A stretch of 64,000 nt of DNA from Flammeovirga pacifica (GCF_000807855.2 NZ_JRYR02000001.1:1152565-1216564), one strand, 5' to 3'; numbered from the stretch's first letter, positions 25,608-34,124 are shown. Numbers and translations are program-made. Notes: generated by a model from the letters alone, not told the origin.

Positions 25608-26287
25608 CTGAGTTGAAAGCAAAGCAAGCTAAGCTTGCAAAAAAAGAAGCTCCTTCCACATCAACTCAGCAATTTAATCTGGAAGAACACTTTAAGAAAG
25701 AGAGTGCTCAAGAATCGATGAAATCTACTACTCAGATTTCTGGAAATCTTGAAATGCTTAAAAGTGGTCTGAGCAGACAAGCCAAACAAATAAAAGAGGA
25801 GGAATTACAACAGGTTCCAAAACAAGCATCCGTTGTTTCGAGTATACCACCACCTCCTCCATCTTCTTATAATAGACATTCAAATGCTACTTCTCCTACA
25901 AAACAAGTAGCAACGTTTACCTTAGAACAGGCTGAAAAAGTATGGAAAGTCTTTTCAGATCAATATAAAAGAAAAGGTAAAAGTAAGTTTGCTTCTATAT
26001 TACTAGAGGAATCTACAATAGATTTAGACAGTCAACTTAATATCATTATCCACATCACTAACTCTGTTCAAACTGAACATTTGAATGTGGTTAAACCCGA
26101 TTTATTAAGACATCTAAGGTCAGAATTAAAAAATGACTCTGTAGAACTTCTTACAAAGGTGACAATGGTAGAAAATACCAATGAACCTAAGAAAATTTAC
26201 AGTGGTATTGATAAATTAAAATATCTCAAAGATAAATATCCATCATTAACAAAATTACAACAAAAGTTAGGGTTGGAACTGGAATAA
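25601..26287 (+). CDS. dnaX: Tau-specific C-terminal part of dnaX (-1 frame)
   Basis: This open frame continues dnaX after the A10 run and has no credible start of its own. Read in the -1 frame it begins RLAELKAKQAKLAKKEA, a highly charged linker as in other tau proteins. A Pro-rich hinge (SIPPPPPSS) and a helical C-terminal domain with TLEQAEKVWKVFSDQYKRKGK and a conserved-looking tail follow. It adds about 228 residues to the 377 upstream. In other bacteria the tau C-terminus binds the polymerase alpha subunit and the helicase. The TTG at 25613 is probably not an initiation codon. Confidence 0.8.
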   Translation, partial: RLAELKAKQAKLAKKEAPSTSTQQFNLEEHFKKESAQESMKSTTQISGNLEMLKSGLSRQAKQIKEEELQQVPKQASVVSSIPPPPPSSYNRHSNATSPTKQVATFTLEQAEKVWKVFSDQYKRKGKSKFASILLEESTIDLDSQLNIIIHITNSVQTEHLNVVKPDLLRHLRSELKNDSVELLTKVTMVENTNEPKKIYSGIDKLKYLKDKYPSLTKLQQKLGLELE

Positions 26288-26321
26288 AAAAAGCTATAGT
26301 ACATGTACTATAGCTTTTTTT
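26286..26321. terminator. Bidirectional terminator between dnaX and glutathione peroxidase
   Basis: A perfect palindrome centred on ACATGT has A-rich left and T-rich right flanks. It lies in the 37-bp gap of a convergent pair and can serve both genes. Confidence 0.85.
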
Positions 26322-26324
26322 GTT

Positions 26325-26810
26325 TTAAGCATTTAATGCTTTCAGAATATCATTTTCAATACTTTCAGGCTTGGTGGTTGGCGAATACCTTTTTAGAGGA
26401 GTACCATCTTTACCTATTAAAAATTTTGTGAAATTCCATTTTATAGAATTTACTAAAGTACCCGGTAAAGCTTTTTTCAAGTAAGAGAATAAAGGATGTG
26501 CATCTCCCCCGTTAACATCTATCTTTTTCATCAATGGAAAAGTCACTCCATGATTTAATTTACATGTCGCTTCCATATCATCATTACTTAAAGGTTCTTG
26601 CCCTGCAAATTGATTACAAGGAAAACCAAGAACAATAAAATCCTTCTCTTTGTACTTTTGAAATAAACCTTCCAATCCATCAAACTGTGGAGTTAAGCCA
26701 CATTGTGTTGCTGTATTGACTACTAATATTACTTTACCTTCAAAGTCTGACATTTGTATATCATTACCTTGTGGATTTTGAGCTGTAAATGAATAAAATT
26801 GAGCTGACAT
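26325..26810 (-). CDS. Glutathione peroxidase family thiol peroxidase
   Basis: This 161-residue enzyme reduces hydroperoxides. It has the GPx motif VNTATQCGLTPQF with Cys37 in place of selenocysteine, then LGFPCNQFAGQEP with Gln71, and SIKWNFTKFLIG with the active-site Trp and Asn. The length and absence of a signal peptide fit cytoplasmic bacterial GPx, which usually rely on thioredoxin. An unusual palindrome with a TTCG centre (26837-26860) lies 26 bp before the ATG and may be its operator. The gene is convergent with dnaX. Confidence 0.93.
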   Translation of the reverse strand: MSAQFYSFTAQNPQGNDIQMSDFEGKVILVVNTATQCGLTPQFDGLEGLFQKYKEKDFIVLGFPCNQFAGQEPLSNDDMEATCKLNHGVTFPLMKKIDVNGGDAHPLFSYLKKALPGTLVNSIKWNFTKFLIGKDGTPLKRYSPTTKPESIENDILKALNA

Positions 26811-26836
26811 ATTTTTATTATTTTAATTTTACGTGA

Positions 26837-26860
26837 ATTTATATCGTTCGCGATATAAAT
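26837..26860. promoter_or_regulatory. Palindrome with TTCG centre upstream of glutathione peroxidase
   Basis: A perfect 10-bp inverted repeat, ATTTATATCG and CGATATAAAT, is separated by TTCG. It lies in the divergent region between the glutathione peroxidase and lipoprotein genes. As DNA it looks like an operator for a dimeric MarR- or TetR-type repressor. As RNA in the peroxidase leader it would form a UUCG-capped hairpin. No T run follows on the plus or minus strand, so it is not a normal terminator. No regulator gene is adjacent. Confidence 0.5.
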
Positions 26861-26895
26861 AAAAGTTTTTATTATACTTTTTTATATTTTTTATA

Positions 26896-26923
26896 CGTTT
26901 GACTTAAAATATTTCATCAAACG
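26896..26923. repeat. Inverted repeat CGTTTGA...TCAAACG
   Basis: Perfect 7-bp arms (26896-26902 and 26917-26923) are separated by 14 bp in the divergent intergenic region upstream of the lipoprotein gene. It could be a regulator site; nothing else supports this. Confidence 0.3.
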
Positions 26924-27074
26924 GTCTTAATTTTTGCTAATGCATGATTATTGTTCATTGAAATCAGTAAGAATGATTAAATTGAACAAAATTTTATTTT
27001 TTAAGTTCCAACATAATTCCATAACCTAACAATCTTTTTAAAGGGAAATGGTTTTAAACAGAATGACAAATAGT

Positions 27075-27728
27075 ATGAACAAAACATCAATCTTTACAGC
27101 ACTGTTTTTGTCTATGATCATGGCAATTTCATTTACAGGTTGTAAAAGTCAAAAAAAGATTGCTGCTGAAAAGGCACAACAAGAGTTACTAGCAAAAACA
27201 AACAAGGCAATTCAAGATCTTGAGGCAATGGCCAATAAGGAGTACTCTTCTTTAGATGAATTAGCTCAAGATGAAGCACGTTTAAATGAGATTAAATCAT
27301 ATAACTTAGAAGATGCTACCGCAAATGATTTAATTACTAAAGTGGAAGCAAATTTAGCTTCACAAAGAACTGCTTTAGAAGAAAAATTAGCTGCAGAACA
27401 AAAAGCTAAAGAAGAAGCTGCAAAAGCACAAGCGCAAGAAGCACAGAAACGTGACATCTATTATTTAATGGATAACATCCAAGGTTCTGGTGATACTCAA
27501 GACTCTAATTTAATGATTACTGAGGCTTTAGCATTATTCTCTTCTCCAGATGTACCTGTTTTAATCGAAATATACAACGATGGTGATATTGTAGATTATG
27601 ACAGACCTACAACTGCAGTTAAATATTTGAATAAATTGAAAGATGTTCAGAGAAATCCTGATAAAATCAAAGAATTCAAAACTGATGCAAATGGTAAAAT
27701 CACTGAGCTGATTTTAACTAAAAAGTAA
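27075..27728 (+). CDS. Lipoprotein with coiled coil and small C-terminal domain
   Basis: This is a 217-residue predicted lipoprotein. From the ATG at 27075 (MNKTSIFTALFL) a hydrophobic signal leads to the lipobox ISFTGC, with the lipidated Cys at about 23. Two earlier in-frame ATGs (27048, 27063) would add an uncharacteristic polar extension. A long charged coiled coil follows (about 25-125, rich in EEKLAAEQKAKEEAAKA). A C-terminal domain of about 85 residues contains ITEALALFSSPDVPVLIEI and AVKYLNKLKDV. Its pattern resembles parts of the next three gene products. No function is known. It is first in a run of four co-directional exported proteins. Confidence 0.75.
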   Translation: MNKTSIFTALFLSMIMAISFTGCKSQKKIAAEKAQQELLAKTNKAIQDLEAMANKEYSSLDELAQDEARLNEIKSYNLEDATANDLITKVEANLASQRTALEEKLAAEQKAKEEAAKAQAQEAQKRDIYYLMDNIQGSGDTQDSNLMITEALALFSSPDVPVLIEIYNDGDIVDYDRPTTAVKYLNKLKDVQRNPDKIKEFKTDANGKITELILTKK

Positions 27729-27790
27729 TAATTAAATTGATTTCTATGATAACAGCTTCATTAAAGCTACTTATTATATGAATAAAATTA

Positions 27791-28393
27791 ATGACAAACA
27801 TGAAATCTATTAAAACATTAAGCATATTATTTCTTTGCCTACTAGGACTTCAAGTTTTTGGTCAAGATACACCAAAAGAAGAGCCTCCAATGCCTCCGGC
27901 AAGAAAAGCGGCAATCGATTCATTAGCTTTAGAAAAAGTTCACGATTTAAGTAAATATATTTCTAAAATTGGTGATAAAGAAACTTCTTTTTCTGAAGCA
28001 AGTAGAGTGATTGAAAGAGCTTTAGAATTATTCGTAGATGACGCACAAATTGGTGTTTCTACTTTAGGTAAAAGCCAAATTCGTTACTTTGCGATCAAGA
28101 AATATCTAGAGCGTTTAAATAAATTAAACTATAAATCTGTAAATATTGAGTGGTTCGACATTCAATATATTTCTGATCTAGAAAAACAACCTGATGGTAA
28201 ATATGTAGGTGTTATCACTATCTACCAAAAGTTCACAGGTGTTACAGAAGATGGTATGGTTTATAAAGATATTACTAAGAAAGATATCACAATTTATGTA
28301 GAGCGTAAGACTACACAAATTGGTGGTAGAGAAATTGGTTTCTGGGATGTCTTATTAGGAGACATTAAAGTATCTGAAACTAAGAAAGGTTAA
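27791..28393 (+). CDS. Small exported protein of unknown function
   Basis: This 200-residue protein has a signal peptide (about 1-25, ending VFGQ). The ATG at 27800 is an alternative start. The mature part begins with a Pro-rich stretch, then a helix (KVHDLSKYISKIG). An alpha/beta module with ERALELFVDDAQIGVS, IKKYLERLNKL and GKYVGVITIYQKFTG follows, ending in GFWDVLLGDIKVS. That module is similar in layout to NTF2-like domains and to the N-terminal part of the leucine-rich-repeat protein two genes downstream. It lies 62 bp after the lipoprotein gene and is probably in its operon, closed by the terminator at 28413-28460. Confidence 0.75.
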   Translation: MTNMKSIKTLSILFLCLLGLQVFGQDTPKEEPPMPPARKAAIDSLALEKVHDLSKYISKIGDKETSFSEASRVIERALELFVDDAQIGVSTLGKSQIRYFAIKKYLERLNKLNYKSVNIEWFDIQYISDLEKQPDGKYVGVITIYQKFTGVTEDGMVYKDITKKDITIYVERKTTQIGGREIGFWDVLLGDIKVSETKKG

Positions 28394-28412
28394 TCTTCAA
28401 AAGATCTAAAAT

Positions 28413-28460
28413 AAACTTGGTGATGAATTTGTATAAAGATTTATCATCAAGTTTTTTTTT
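28413..28460 (+). terminator. Terminator after the small exported protein gene
   Basis: A stem of about 15 bp with two G-T-type mismatches (28413-28428 with 28439-28453) is followed by nine T. It lies about 20 bp past the stop. Confidence 0.75.
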
Positions 28461-28627
28461 ACAAAAAAATAAGTCGTTTGACCAATTAAATAATTTGAAA
28501 AAGGGCAGTTAACACTTAACTTTACTCTTTGTGATTTATCAAGTTTTTTAATTTTCAGGACTTATACTTAAATGTAAACCCTGTTCAATACAAAAACGTA
28601 TTTTTTTATTTATCTTCTAACAACAGA

Positions 28628-29473
28628 ATGATTCAGAAAATTCACAAGGTAATTATACTTCTAGTACTTTCAGTCTTCCTTTTTGAAGGAAATTGTTATG
28701 CTCAAGGGATTGGTCATTATAAGGGTGATGAATCTAAGTTATATGCCGAAACTAAACAGTTTACTCAATTTGTGAAGCGCTTCAATAATGAAGAAGACAT
28801 GAATGGGCAGCCCTATCCTACTGGCTCTTATAAATTTAGAGAATTAAGTATGCGTAAAAAATACTTAGAAGTTCTATTTGATAGTGAGAATGCCAGCCTT
28901 ACAAAAAAACTTAAGAAAGATTTTATTGATGATGTAACCAACTCCAAAGCTCCTAAGTTTATAGAAAAACGTCAAGGAGGGTATTTTGCTCAAGTTGAAA
29001 CAAGGTATTTATACAAGGGTAAAAACATCAATGTTACTTTATATTTAAGACTACAAGCAGATAGCCTAGGATACAAATGGGCTATTTTTGATGTCTATTC
29101 AGATGTACTACAAGGAATTCATAAAAACGACACCTCAAAAAAGAATTTTTTACACCCTATGAGTCATGAAATTGACTTCATGAATTTACATAGAGCATTT
29201 AGAGATCCGAATGAAATAGAAGATTATGGTGTGAATGGCTATAAAATGGACTATCTCTCTGTCTTATTTTATTTAGCTAAAAGTGGCGATCTTACTTTTG
29301 TAACTGTCAATAAAGTGAAATTCCATATATTTCAAATTTCAGGTTGGTATTTTTCTGTTGAAAAATTTGAAAGAGATTCTTATAATTCCGGATGGATGAT
29401 ATCTCAATTAATGCCTCTAAAAAATGAAGATATGGAAGTTTGGACACAACATATCCTTCAAAAAGACAAATAA
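28628..29473 (+). CDS. Exported protein of unknown function, related to neighbours
   Basis: This 281-residue protein has a signal peptide (about 1-26, ending CYAQ). The mature chain has a helical start (KLYAETKQFTQFVKRF) and a middle alpha/beta section with MRKKYLEVLF and GGYFAQVETRYLYKG. A C-terminal part contains MNLHRAFRDPNEIEDYG and FQISGWYFSVEKFERDSYNSGWMIS. The middle section follows the same helix-KYL-strand order as its neighbours, so it may derive from the same ancestral module. No known family is recognised. It is separated by a weak hairpin from the LRR protein gene 75 bp downstream. Confidence 0.7.
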   Translation: MIQKIHKVIILLVLSVFLFEGNCYAQGIGHYKGDESKLYAETKQFTQFVKRFNNEEDMNGQPYPTGSYKFRELSMRKKYLEVLFDSENASLTKKLKKDFIDDVTNSKAPKFIEKRQGGYFAQVETRYLYKGKNINVTLYLRLQADSLGYKWAIFDVYSDVLQGIHKNDTSKKNFLHPMSHEIDFMNLHRAFRDPNEIEDYGVNGYKMDYLSVLFYLAKSGDLTFVTVNKVKFHIFQISGWYFSVEKFERDSYNSGWMISQLMPLKNEDMEVWTQHILQKDK

Positions 29474-29489
29474 ATTAATATCAATAAGT

Positions 29490-29520
29490 ACTGAACAATC
29501 TTATCTGTTCAGTTATTTTA
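29490..29520 (+). terminator. Weak hairpin between exported protein and LRR genes
   Basis: An 8-bp perfect stem (29490-29497 with 29506-29513) has an 8-nt loop, followed by TATTTTA. It could be a weak terminator or an attenuator that lets part of the transcription continue into the LRR gene. Confidence 0.4.
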
Positions 29521-29548
29521 AAGAAATAGAATCTAAATATATACAGTA

Positions 29549-32137
29549 ATGAAAAAACTGTTTACATATTATCTAACACTATCGATGTTTTTTGCTCATG
29601 TATCTTATGGTCAAGAGAACAACGAAATATCTGCAGAGCGTTTAGCTAATTACAAAGATGAAGCTAAAAACCTTGTCATGTTTATAGAAAGTATTCTAAA
29701 TGACATAGCAGGTGATGATTATACAAAACAAGAAAAGAATATCATTATTAATGATACTTATCTTAAGGCTTTTGAATCTGATAAAACTCAAATAGAGGAT
29801 GATTTAGACCCTAACCGTCAGGTAGTTTCTAACAAAGATGTACAAGCTTACCTTAAAGACATTGATTTTTTCTTCGAAGAAGCCAACTTTGAATTTATTA
29901 TTGAAAACATTGGGCATAGTGTGAACAATGATGGAAACTTATACTTCACTGTACAACTAACTCGTAAGCTGAAGGCGATTACAGTAATGAATGATACCAT
30001 TGATAATTCATTAGAACGTTTTATCGAAATCAACTTAGATCCCGATGCTCAAGAATTAAAAATTGCTTCTATTTATACTACCAAGCTTTCTCAAAAAGAA
30101 GATATGGCACTTTGGTGGAATAAATTAGATGGTGTTTGGAGAGAAATTGTAGGTGGTGATATTGTCCTTGAAAATGATCTACCTTTAGGTGATGTCATTT
30201 CAATTATTGATTCGGTAATGATTACTAAAAATGATAGTACCACTGCTTTAGATGATAACATTTTTAATCACATTGAACACTTCCTTCAAAAGAAAGAACT
30301 TGATGTTTCTCTAAACCCAGAAATAGTATCTCTTGCTCCTTTAAGTAAGCTAAGAAATTTAGAAGACTTGAATATTTCTGGTACTGGTATCAATGATTTG
30401 TCTGCAATTAGAACTTTAACCAACCTTAAGACACTAAGATGTGAGATGACAGGGATCAATTCTCTAGACCCTCTTGTTTATTGTACAAATATTAAGGTCT
30501 TAATGATTAATGACACACAAATTGAAGATTTATCGGTTGTTGAGAATTTTGAACAACTTAAAGAACTATATATCTTCAATACTAATATTTCAGATCTTTC
30601 TGCATTGAATGGTTTAGAAGAATTGAGTGTATTATGGGCTAATGACACCAAAATATCAAATATTAAGTCTTTAAACTCTACAAAGCAATTACGCTCTTTA
30701 GACATATCATCTACGGATGTCACTTCTATCGATGCATTGTATGGACTTAAAAATCTTGAACAATTAAGCATTGATAATACACAGGTAAGTGACCTTTCTT
30801 CTTTAGCAACTACAACAGCTTTAAAGAATTTATCAGCGGATCAAACAGGTATTTCCAATCTTACTCCTTTAAGTAAGTTAGAACATATTGAAAGAATCTA
30901 TTGTGATGGAACTAATATCAATACTTCTATCGCACAAAGTTATATGAGATCTCATCCTAAAACTTTAGTGATTTATGGATCTGATCAACTAAAAAATTGG
31001 TGGGAAAGTTTAAGTGATGCTTGGAAGCAAAAATTAATGGCTACTGCAGGGTTAACCACTAATCCTGAAAAAGAGCAATTACAAATTATAGCCAATATCA
31101 AAGAAATTGATATTCATAATGAAAGTGGTATTCAGAACTTAGAACCACTTAACTTTTTGATCAACTTAGAAAAATTAAATGCAGCAAATACAAACATCAA
31201 TAGTATTGAAGCATTAAAAAGTTGCCCAAAAATTACAGAGTTAAATTTGAAAAGTACAAATGTGACAGATATTTCAACATTAGAAAATCATAAGTTACTT
31301 TCAAAACTAAATATTAGAGGAACTCAAATTTCTGATTTATCTCCACTGAAAAATGCTGAGAAATTATCAAAGATTGATATCTCAAATTCTAAAGTAAGTT
31401 CAATAACACCTCTTCAATCTATAGAATCTTTAAAAGTGATTGAAGCAGACAACACTCCTACTGGAGAAGGTGCATTTATTCAATTTGCTATTCATTCACA
31501 AGCTTTAGTAGTCTTTAGAACGGCAAAACTTCAAATGTGGTGGGAAGGTCTTTCAGATCAATGGAAAGAAATTTTTAGTACGGAAGCTAAAATTGGTAAT
31601 AAACAGCCCGATAAGTTTGATTTACATCAAATAAGTAAGATTTCAGAAATTAATATCAGTAATCATAAAAGCATTAAAGATCTTAAGCCACTTCAAATGT
31701 TGTTCGATTTGAAGAAACTGAATATTTCTTATACTAGAATAACAGATCTTCAACCTATTTCAGATATTAAAACATTAGAGGACTTATCTATAGATAACAC
31801 TCCTATTTCTGATATTTCACCTTTGGTAAATTTAAAAAATCTGAAGGCTTTAAATATTTCAAATACTTTAGTAGAAAAAGTAAGTATATTGGAGAGATTC
31901 ACTCAAATGGAAAAATTAAAAGTATCAGGTATTGTGAAAGTTAAAAATATTTCTTTTGTGACCAAGATGCCTCAATTAAAAACTTTTGAGTGTTATAACA
32001 CTAGTGTAAACAACCTGAAATATTTAGTTGGTTTGAATGAATTGAAAACCCTTAAGTGTTATAAAACAAAATTAAATCAGAAAAAAGTAGATACATTTAA
32101 AGCTCAAATGCCGAATGTTTCTGTTGACTTCTATTAA
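29549..32137 (+). CDS. Large exported leucine-rich-repeat protein with three WW-W capping modules
   Basis: This is an 862-residue protein. The signal peptide spans about 1-21 (ending SYGQ). Residues 25-185 form an alpha/beta module like those of the two preceding proteins. The rest is three arrays of internalin-type 22-23-residue leucine-rich repeats (consensus LxxLxxLxIxxTxIxDLSxL), at roughly 255-455, 518-635 and 698-862. Each array is preceded by the same segment with a Trp pair and a later Trp: MALWWNKLDGVWRE (187-199), LKNWWESLSDAWKQ (481-494) and LQMWWEGLSDQWKE (661-674). The chain ends in the last repeats with no T9SS tail. A protein-binding role in the periplasm or on the surface is likely; partners are unknown. 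Confidence 0.85.
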   Translation: MKKLFTYYLTLSMFFAHVSYGQENNEISAERLANYKDEAKNLVMFIESILNDIAGDDYTKQEKNIIINDTYLKAFESDKTQIEDDLDPNRQVVSNKDVQAYLKDIDFFFEEANFEFIIENIGHSVNNDGNLYFTVQLTRKLKAITVMNDTIDNSLERFIEINLDPDAQELKIASIYTTKLSQKEDMALWWNKLDGVWREIVGGDIVLENDLPLGDVISIIDSVMITKNDSTTALDDNIFNHIEHFLQKKELDVSLNPEIVSLAPLSKLRNLEDLNISGTGINDLSAIRTLTNLKTLRCEMTGINSLDPLVYCTNIKVLMINDTQIEDLSVVENFEQLKELYIFNTNISDLSALNGLEELSVLWANDTKISNIKSLNSTKQLRSLDISSTDVTSIDALYGLKNLEQLSIDNTQVSDLSSLATTTALKNLSADQTGISNLTPLSKLEHIERIYCDGTNINTSIAQSYMRSHPKTLVIYGSDQLKNWWESLSDAWKQKLMATAGLTTNPEKEQLQIIANIKEIDIHNESGIQNLEPLNFLINLEKLNAANTNINSIEALKSCPKITELNLKSTNVTDISTLENHKLLSKLNIRGTQISDLSPLKNAEKLSKIDISNSKVSSITPLQSIESLKVIEADNTPTGEGAFIQFAIHSQALVVFRTAKLQMWWEGLSDQWKEIFSTEAKIGNKQPDKFDLHQISKISEINISNHKSIKDLKPLQMLFDLKKLNISYTRITDLQPISDIKTLEDLSIDNTPISDISPLVNLKNLKALNISNTLVEKVSILERFTQMEKLKVSGIVKVKNISFVTKMPQLKTFECYNTSVNNLKYLVGLNELKTLKCYKTKLNQKKVDTFKAQMPNVSVDFY

Positions 32138-32179
32138 TAGGATGAAGGAATAAAAATTCTAAACATCTATCAAAATAAA

Positions 32180-32209
32180 TTTGATATTACACTCTTATAC
32201 CTACCTTTG
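32180..32209 (+). promoter_or_regulatory. Promoter nested in the LRR gene terminator
   Basis: TTTG (32180-32183), an 18-bp spacer and TACCTTTG (32202-32209) form a near-ideal Bacteroidota promoter. The -7 element lies in the loop of the terminator hairpin 32189-32227. The transcript would start near 32215, inside the right arm of that hairpin, so the terminator cannot form in it. This leaves about 24 nt of leader before the ATG at 32239. Confidence 0.7.
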
Positions 32210-32234
32210 CTGGAAGTATAAGAGTGTTTTTTTT
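32189..32234 (+). terminator. Terminator of the LRR gene
   Basis: A 12-bp perfect stem (32189-32200 with 32216-32227) with a 15-nt loop is followed by seven T. It lies about 52 bp past the LRR stop and only a few bases before the next ATG. Confidence 0.8.
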
Positions 32235-32238
32235 AATT

Positions 32239-32751
32239 ATGGAACAATTACAAAAATTTTCTTTAGATGAAGTGAAAACACTTCAATCTTTAGCTGGTGC
32301 AGCAATTAATGATGTTATATATCATATTTGGAGCAATACCTCTAATGAACAAGAGGAATACCAATGTTTAGATTGGCTGGAATTAAGGTTTGATGATAAA
32401 ACAAGACTAACCTTCACAGCTGGAGAAGAAAGTGATGGTATTAAGATCGTCGTATTTGACCCAGTAAAGGAACGCAAAAAACTCTTAGAACAGTTTGATG
32501 GAAAAATAGATATTAAGAGCTTCAGAGTAGTAAAAATGGACATTTGGAATGATATTCTAAATCAAAAGATTACCAATGTAAAGCTGACAAAAATTAAAGA
32601 TGATTTCTTCCCAAATGATGAAATGATACTTGTTTTTGCTAACGAAAGCCAAATCAAAATATCTATATCATATGAGGACGGTTTGTTGGTAGAAGAGTAT
32701 GAAGATGAGCCTCCTGTGATCAATTCTTTAGATAACTTTCCAGAGGAATAA
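32239..32751 (+). CDS. Small acidic cytoplasmic protein of unknown function
   Basis: This is a 170-residue acidic protein without signal peptide or membrane span. The sequence alternates predicted strands and charged turns (WLELRFDDKTRLTFTAGEES, KMDIWNDILNQKI, DEMILVFANESQIKISISYEDG) and ends in an acidic tail. I do not recognise a family. The ATG at 32239 is chosen because an in-frame GTG at 32224 lies within the preceding terminator arm, at the predicted start of transcription. It has its own promoter and a terminator at 32770-32800, so it is an independent unit. Confidence 0.7.
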   Translation: MEQLQKFSLDEVKTLQSLAGAAINDVIYHIWSNTSNEQEEYQCLDWLELRFDDKTRLTFTAGEESDGIKIVVFDPVKERKKLLEQFDGKIDIKSFRVVKMDIWNDILNQKITNVKLTKIKDDFFPNDEMILVFANESQIKISISYEDGLLVEEYEDEPPVINSLDNFPEE

Positions 32752-32769
32752 AAACATAACATATATATA

Positions 32770-32800
32770 AGCCATCAGTTTGATGGCTTTTTTTATTTTT
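32770..32800 (+). terminator. Terminator after the small acidic protein gene
   Basis: An 8-bp perfect stem (32770-32777 with 32781-32788) with a GTT loop is followed by seven T and further T-rich sequence, 19 bp past the stop. Confidence 0.85.
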
Positions 32801-33010
32801 CTTACATAAGTATTTTTTTTAGTGTAAGTAAACTTTTTTTGGTTAAAAAGCATTTATATAGATGAACACCCCAAAATTTTAGACCCTTACAGTTGAACAA
32901 ACCCCCAAACCACCCATTCTATTTCTTAAAATAATTTAACTTTTTTTCATAATTGACATCACAAACCTTTATCTTTAGGTAAAATTATGATCTTCTAATC
33001 AAACTCGTTT

Positions 33011-34087
33011 GTGAAAACTAAACTTCTAATCTTCTTTATAGTAATATTTGGAATTTCCTTTCAAATCAAAGCTCAAAAGAAAACATATTACCACGATTCT
33101 ACTTATTATAAGTCTTACAATGATTTTTTACATTTAAGACTTTATACCGTTTATAAATTTAATAGTCTAGTTGTTAATTCACATGATGAACAAAATAACC
33201 GTAGACAACTCGTCTATTCTCCAAATGGTAATATCAATTTAGGTTTTGGATTTAATTATAAAGGTTTAGGTATTAATTTCGGTTTCAATTTTCCTTTTAT
33301 CAATAATGATGATAAAACACTTGGGCATACCAAAAAACTTGACATGCGTTCTTATATGTATGGAAGAAGGTATGCTATTGATTTCGGCCTACAGTTTTAT
33401 AAAGGATTTTATCTTACTGAATTCGATAAAGTTACAAGACCTAACAACCCAAATCCTCCTTCTGAAATCCGAGGAGATTTAACAATTAATACACTTGGAA
33501 TTACTGCCTTTAAAATCCAAAATTACGAGAAGTTCTCCTTCCGGGCTGCTTTTGCTCAGACAGAAGTTCAAAAAAAATCTGCAGGTAGTTTAATCTACGG
33601 CCCCTACTTTAATATGGTATTTACAAAAGCTGACTCTAGCCTTGTTCCTGAACATATTAGAGATGAATTCCATATTTCATCTAATGTTATAAAAGGGACC
33701 TACGGGAGCTTAGGGTTAATTGGAGGATATGCACAATCTTTTGTTCTTGGTGAACGCTTTTTCTTAACAGGCGCCTTAGCAGTGGGTTATGGTGCTACTT
33801 ATGGTAATTATACTTATACTACTGATAATGGACATGTACATGATACTACTTGGAAAGGTGGTGTAAAATTAAATGGCAGAGTGGCTTTTGGTTACAATCA
33901 TGGTCGAAATTATATAGGTACTTCATATGTTATCGAAAGTTATAACATAACAACAAATCATGATAATATATCTATGTATTGGATGGGTCAGTTCAGAATA
34001 AATCTAGTGAGACGTTTCAATTGGACAGTAAAACCTTTGGATTGGTTATTAGCAAGAAAAAGAGAAATAACTTCTTCCAAGAAATAA
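33011..34087 (+). CDS. DUF4421-family outer-membrane protein
   Basis: This is a 358-residue protein with a signal peptide (about 1-21, ending IKAQ). The DUF4421 pattern is clear: FLHLRLYTVYKFN, then alternating aromatic strands such as INLGFGFNYKGLGINFGFNFPF, and the block DMRSYMYGRRYAIDFGLQFYKGFYL. A barrel of amphipathic strands in the outer membrane is expected; no function is established for the family. The frame opens with GTG, and no ATG lies before the signal sequence, so GTG is the start. A TATCTTTA box (32970-32977) about 34 bp upstream may be its -7 element. It is convergent with the amylomaltase gene. Confidence 0.85.
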   Translation: MKTKLLIFFIVIFGISFQIKAQKKTYYHDSTYYKSYNDFLHLRLYTVYKFNSLVVNSHDEQNNRRQLVYSPNGNINLGFGFNYKGLGINFGFNFPFINNDDKTLGHTKKLDMRSYMYGRRYAIDFGLQFYKGFYLTEFDKVTRPNNPNPPSEIRGDLTINTLGITAFKIQNYEKFSFRAAFAQTEVQKKSAGSLIYGPYFNMVFTKADSSLVPEHIRDEFHISSNVIKGTYGSLGLIGGYAQSFVLGERFFLTGALAVGYGATYGNYTYTTDNGHVHDTTWKGGVKLNGRVAFGYNHGRNYIGTSYVIESYNITTNHDNISMYWMGQFRINLVRRFNWTVKPLDWLLARKREITSSKK

Positions 34088-34124
34088 AAAAATAGCCTTT
34101 GTAATTACAAAGGCTATTTTTTTT
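34088..34124. terminator. Bidirectional terminator between DUF4421 and amylomaltase genes
   Basis: A perfect palindrome centred on GTAATTAC (arms reaching 34088 and 34121) has A-rich and T-rich flanks, between convergent genes. Confidence 0.85.

Noticed and set aside
25613-26287. Independent gene starting with TTG after dnaX
   Set aside because: The sequence is a tau C-terminus lying in the -1 frame directly after an A10 run, so it is treated as part of dnaX.
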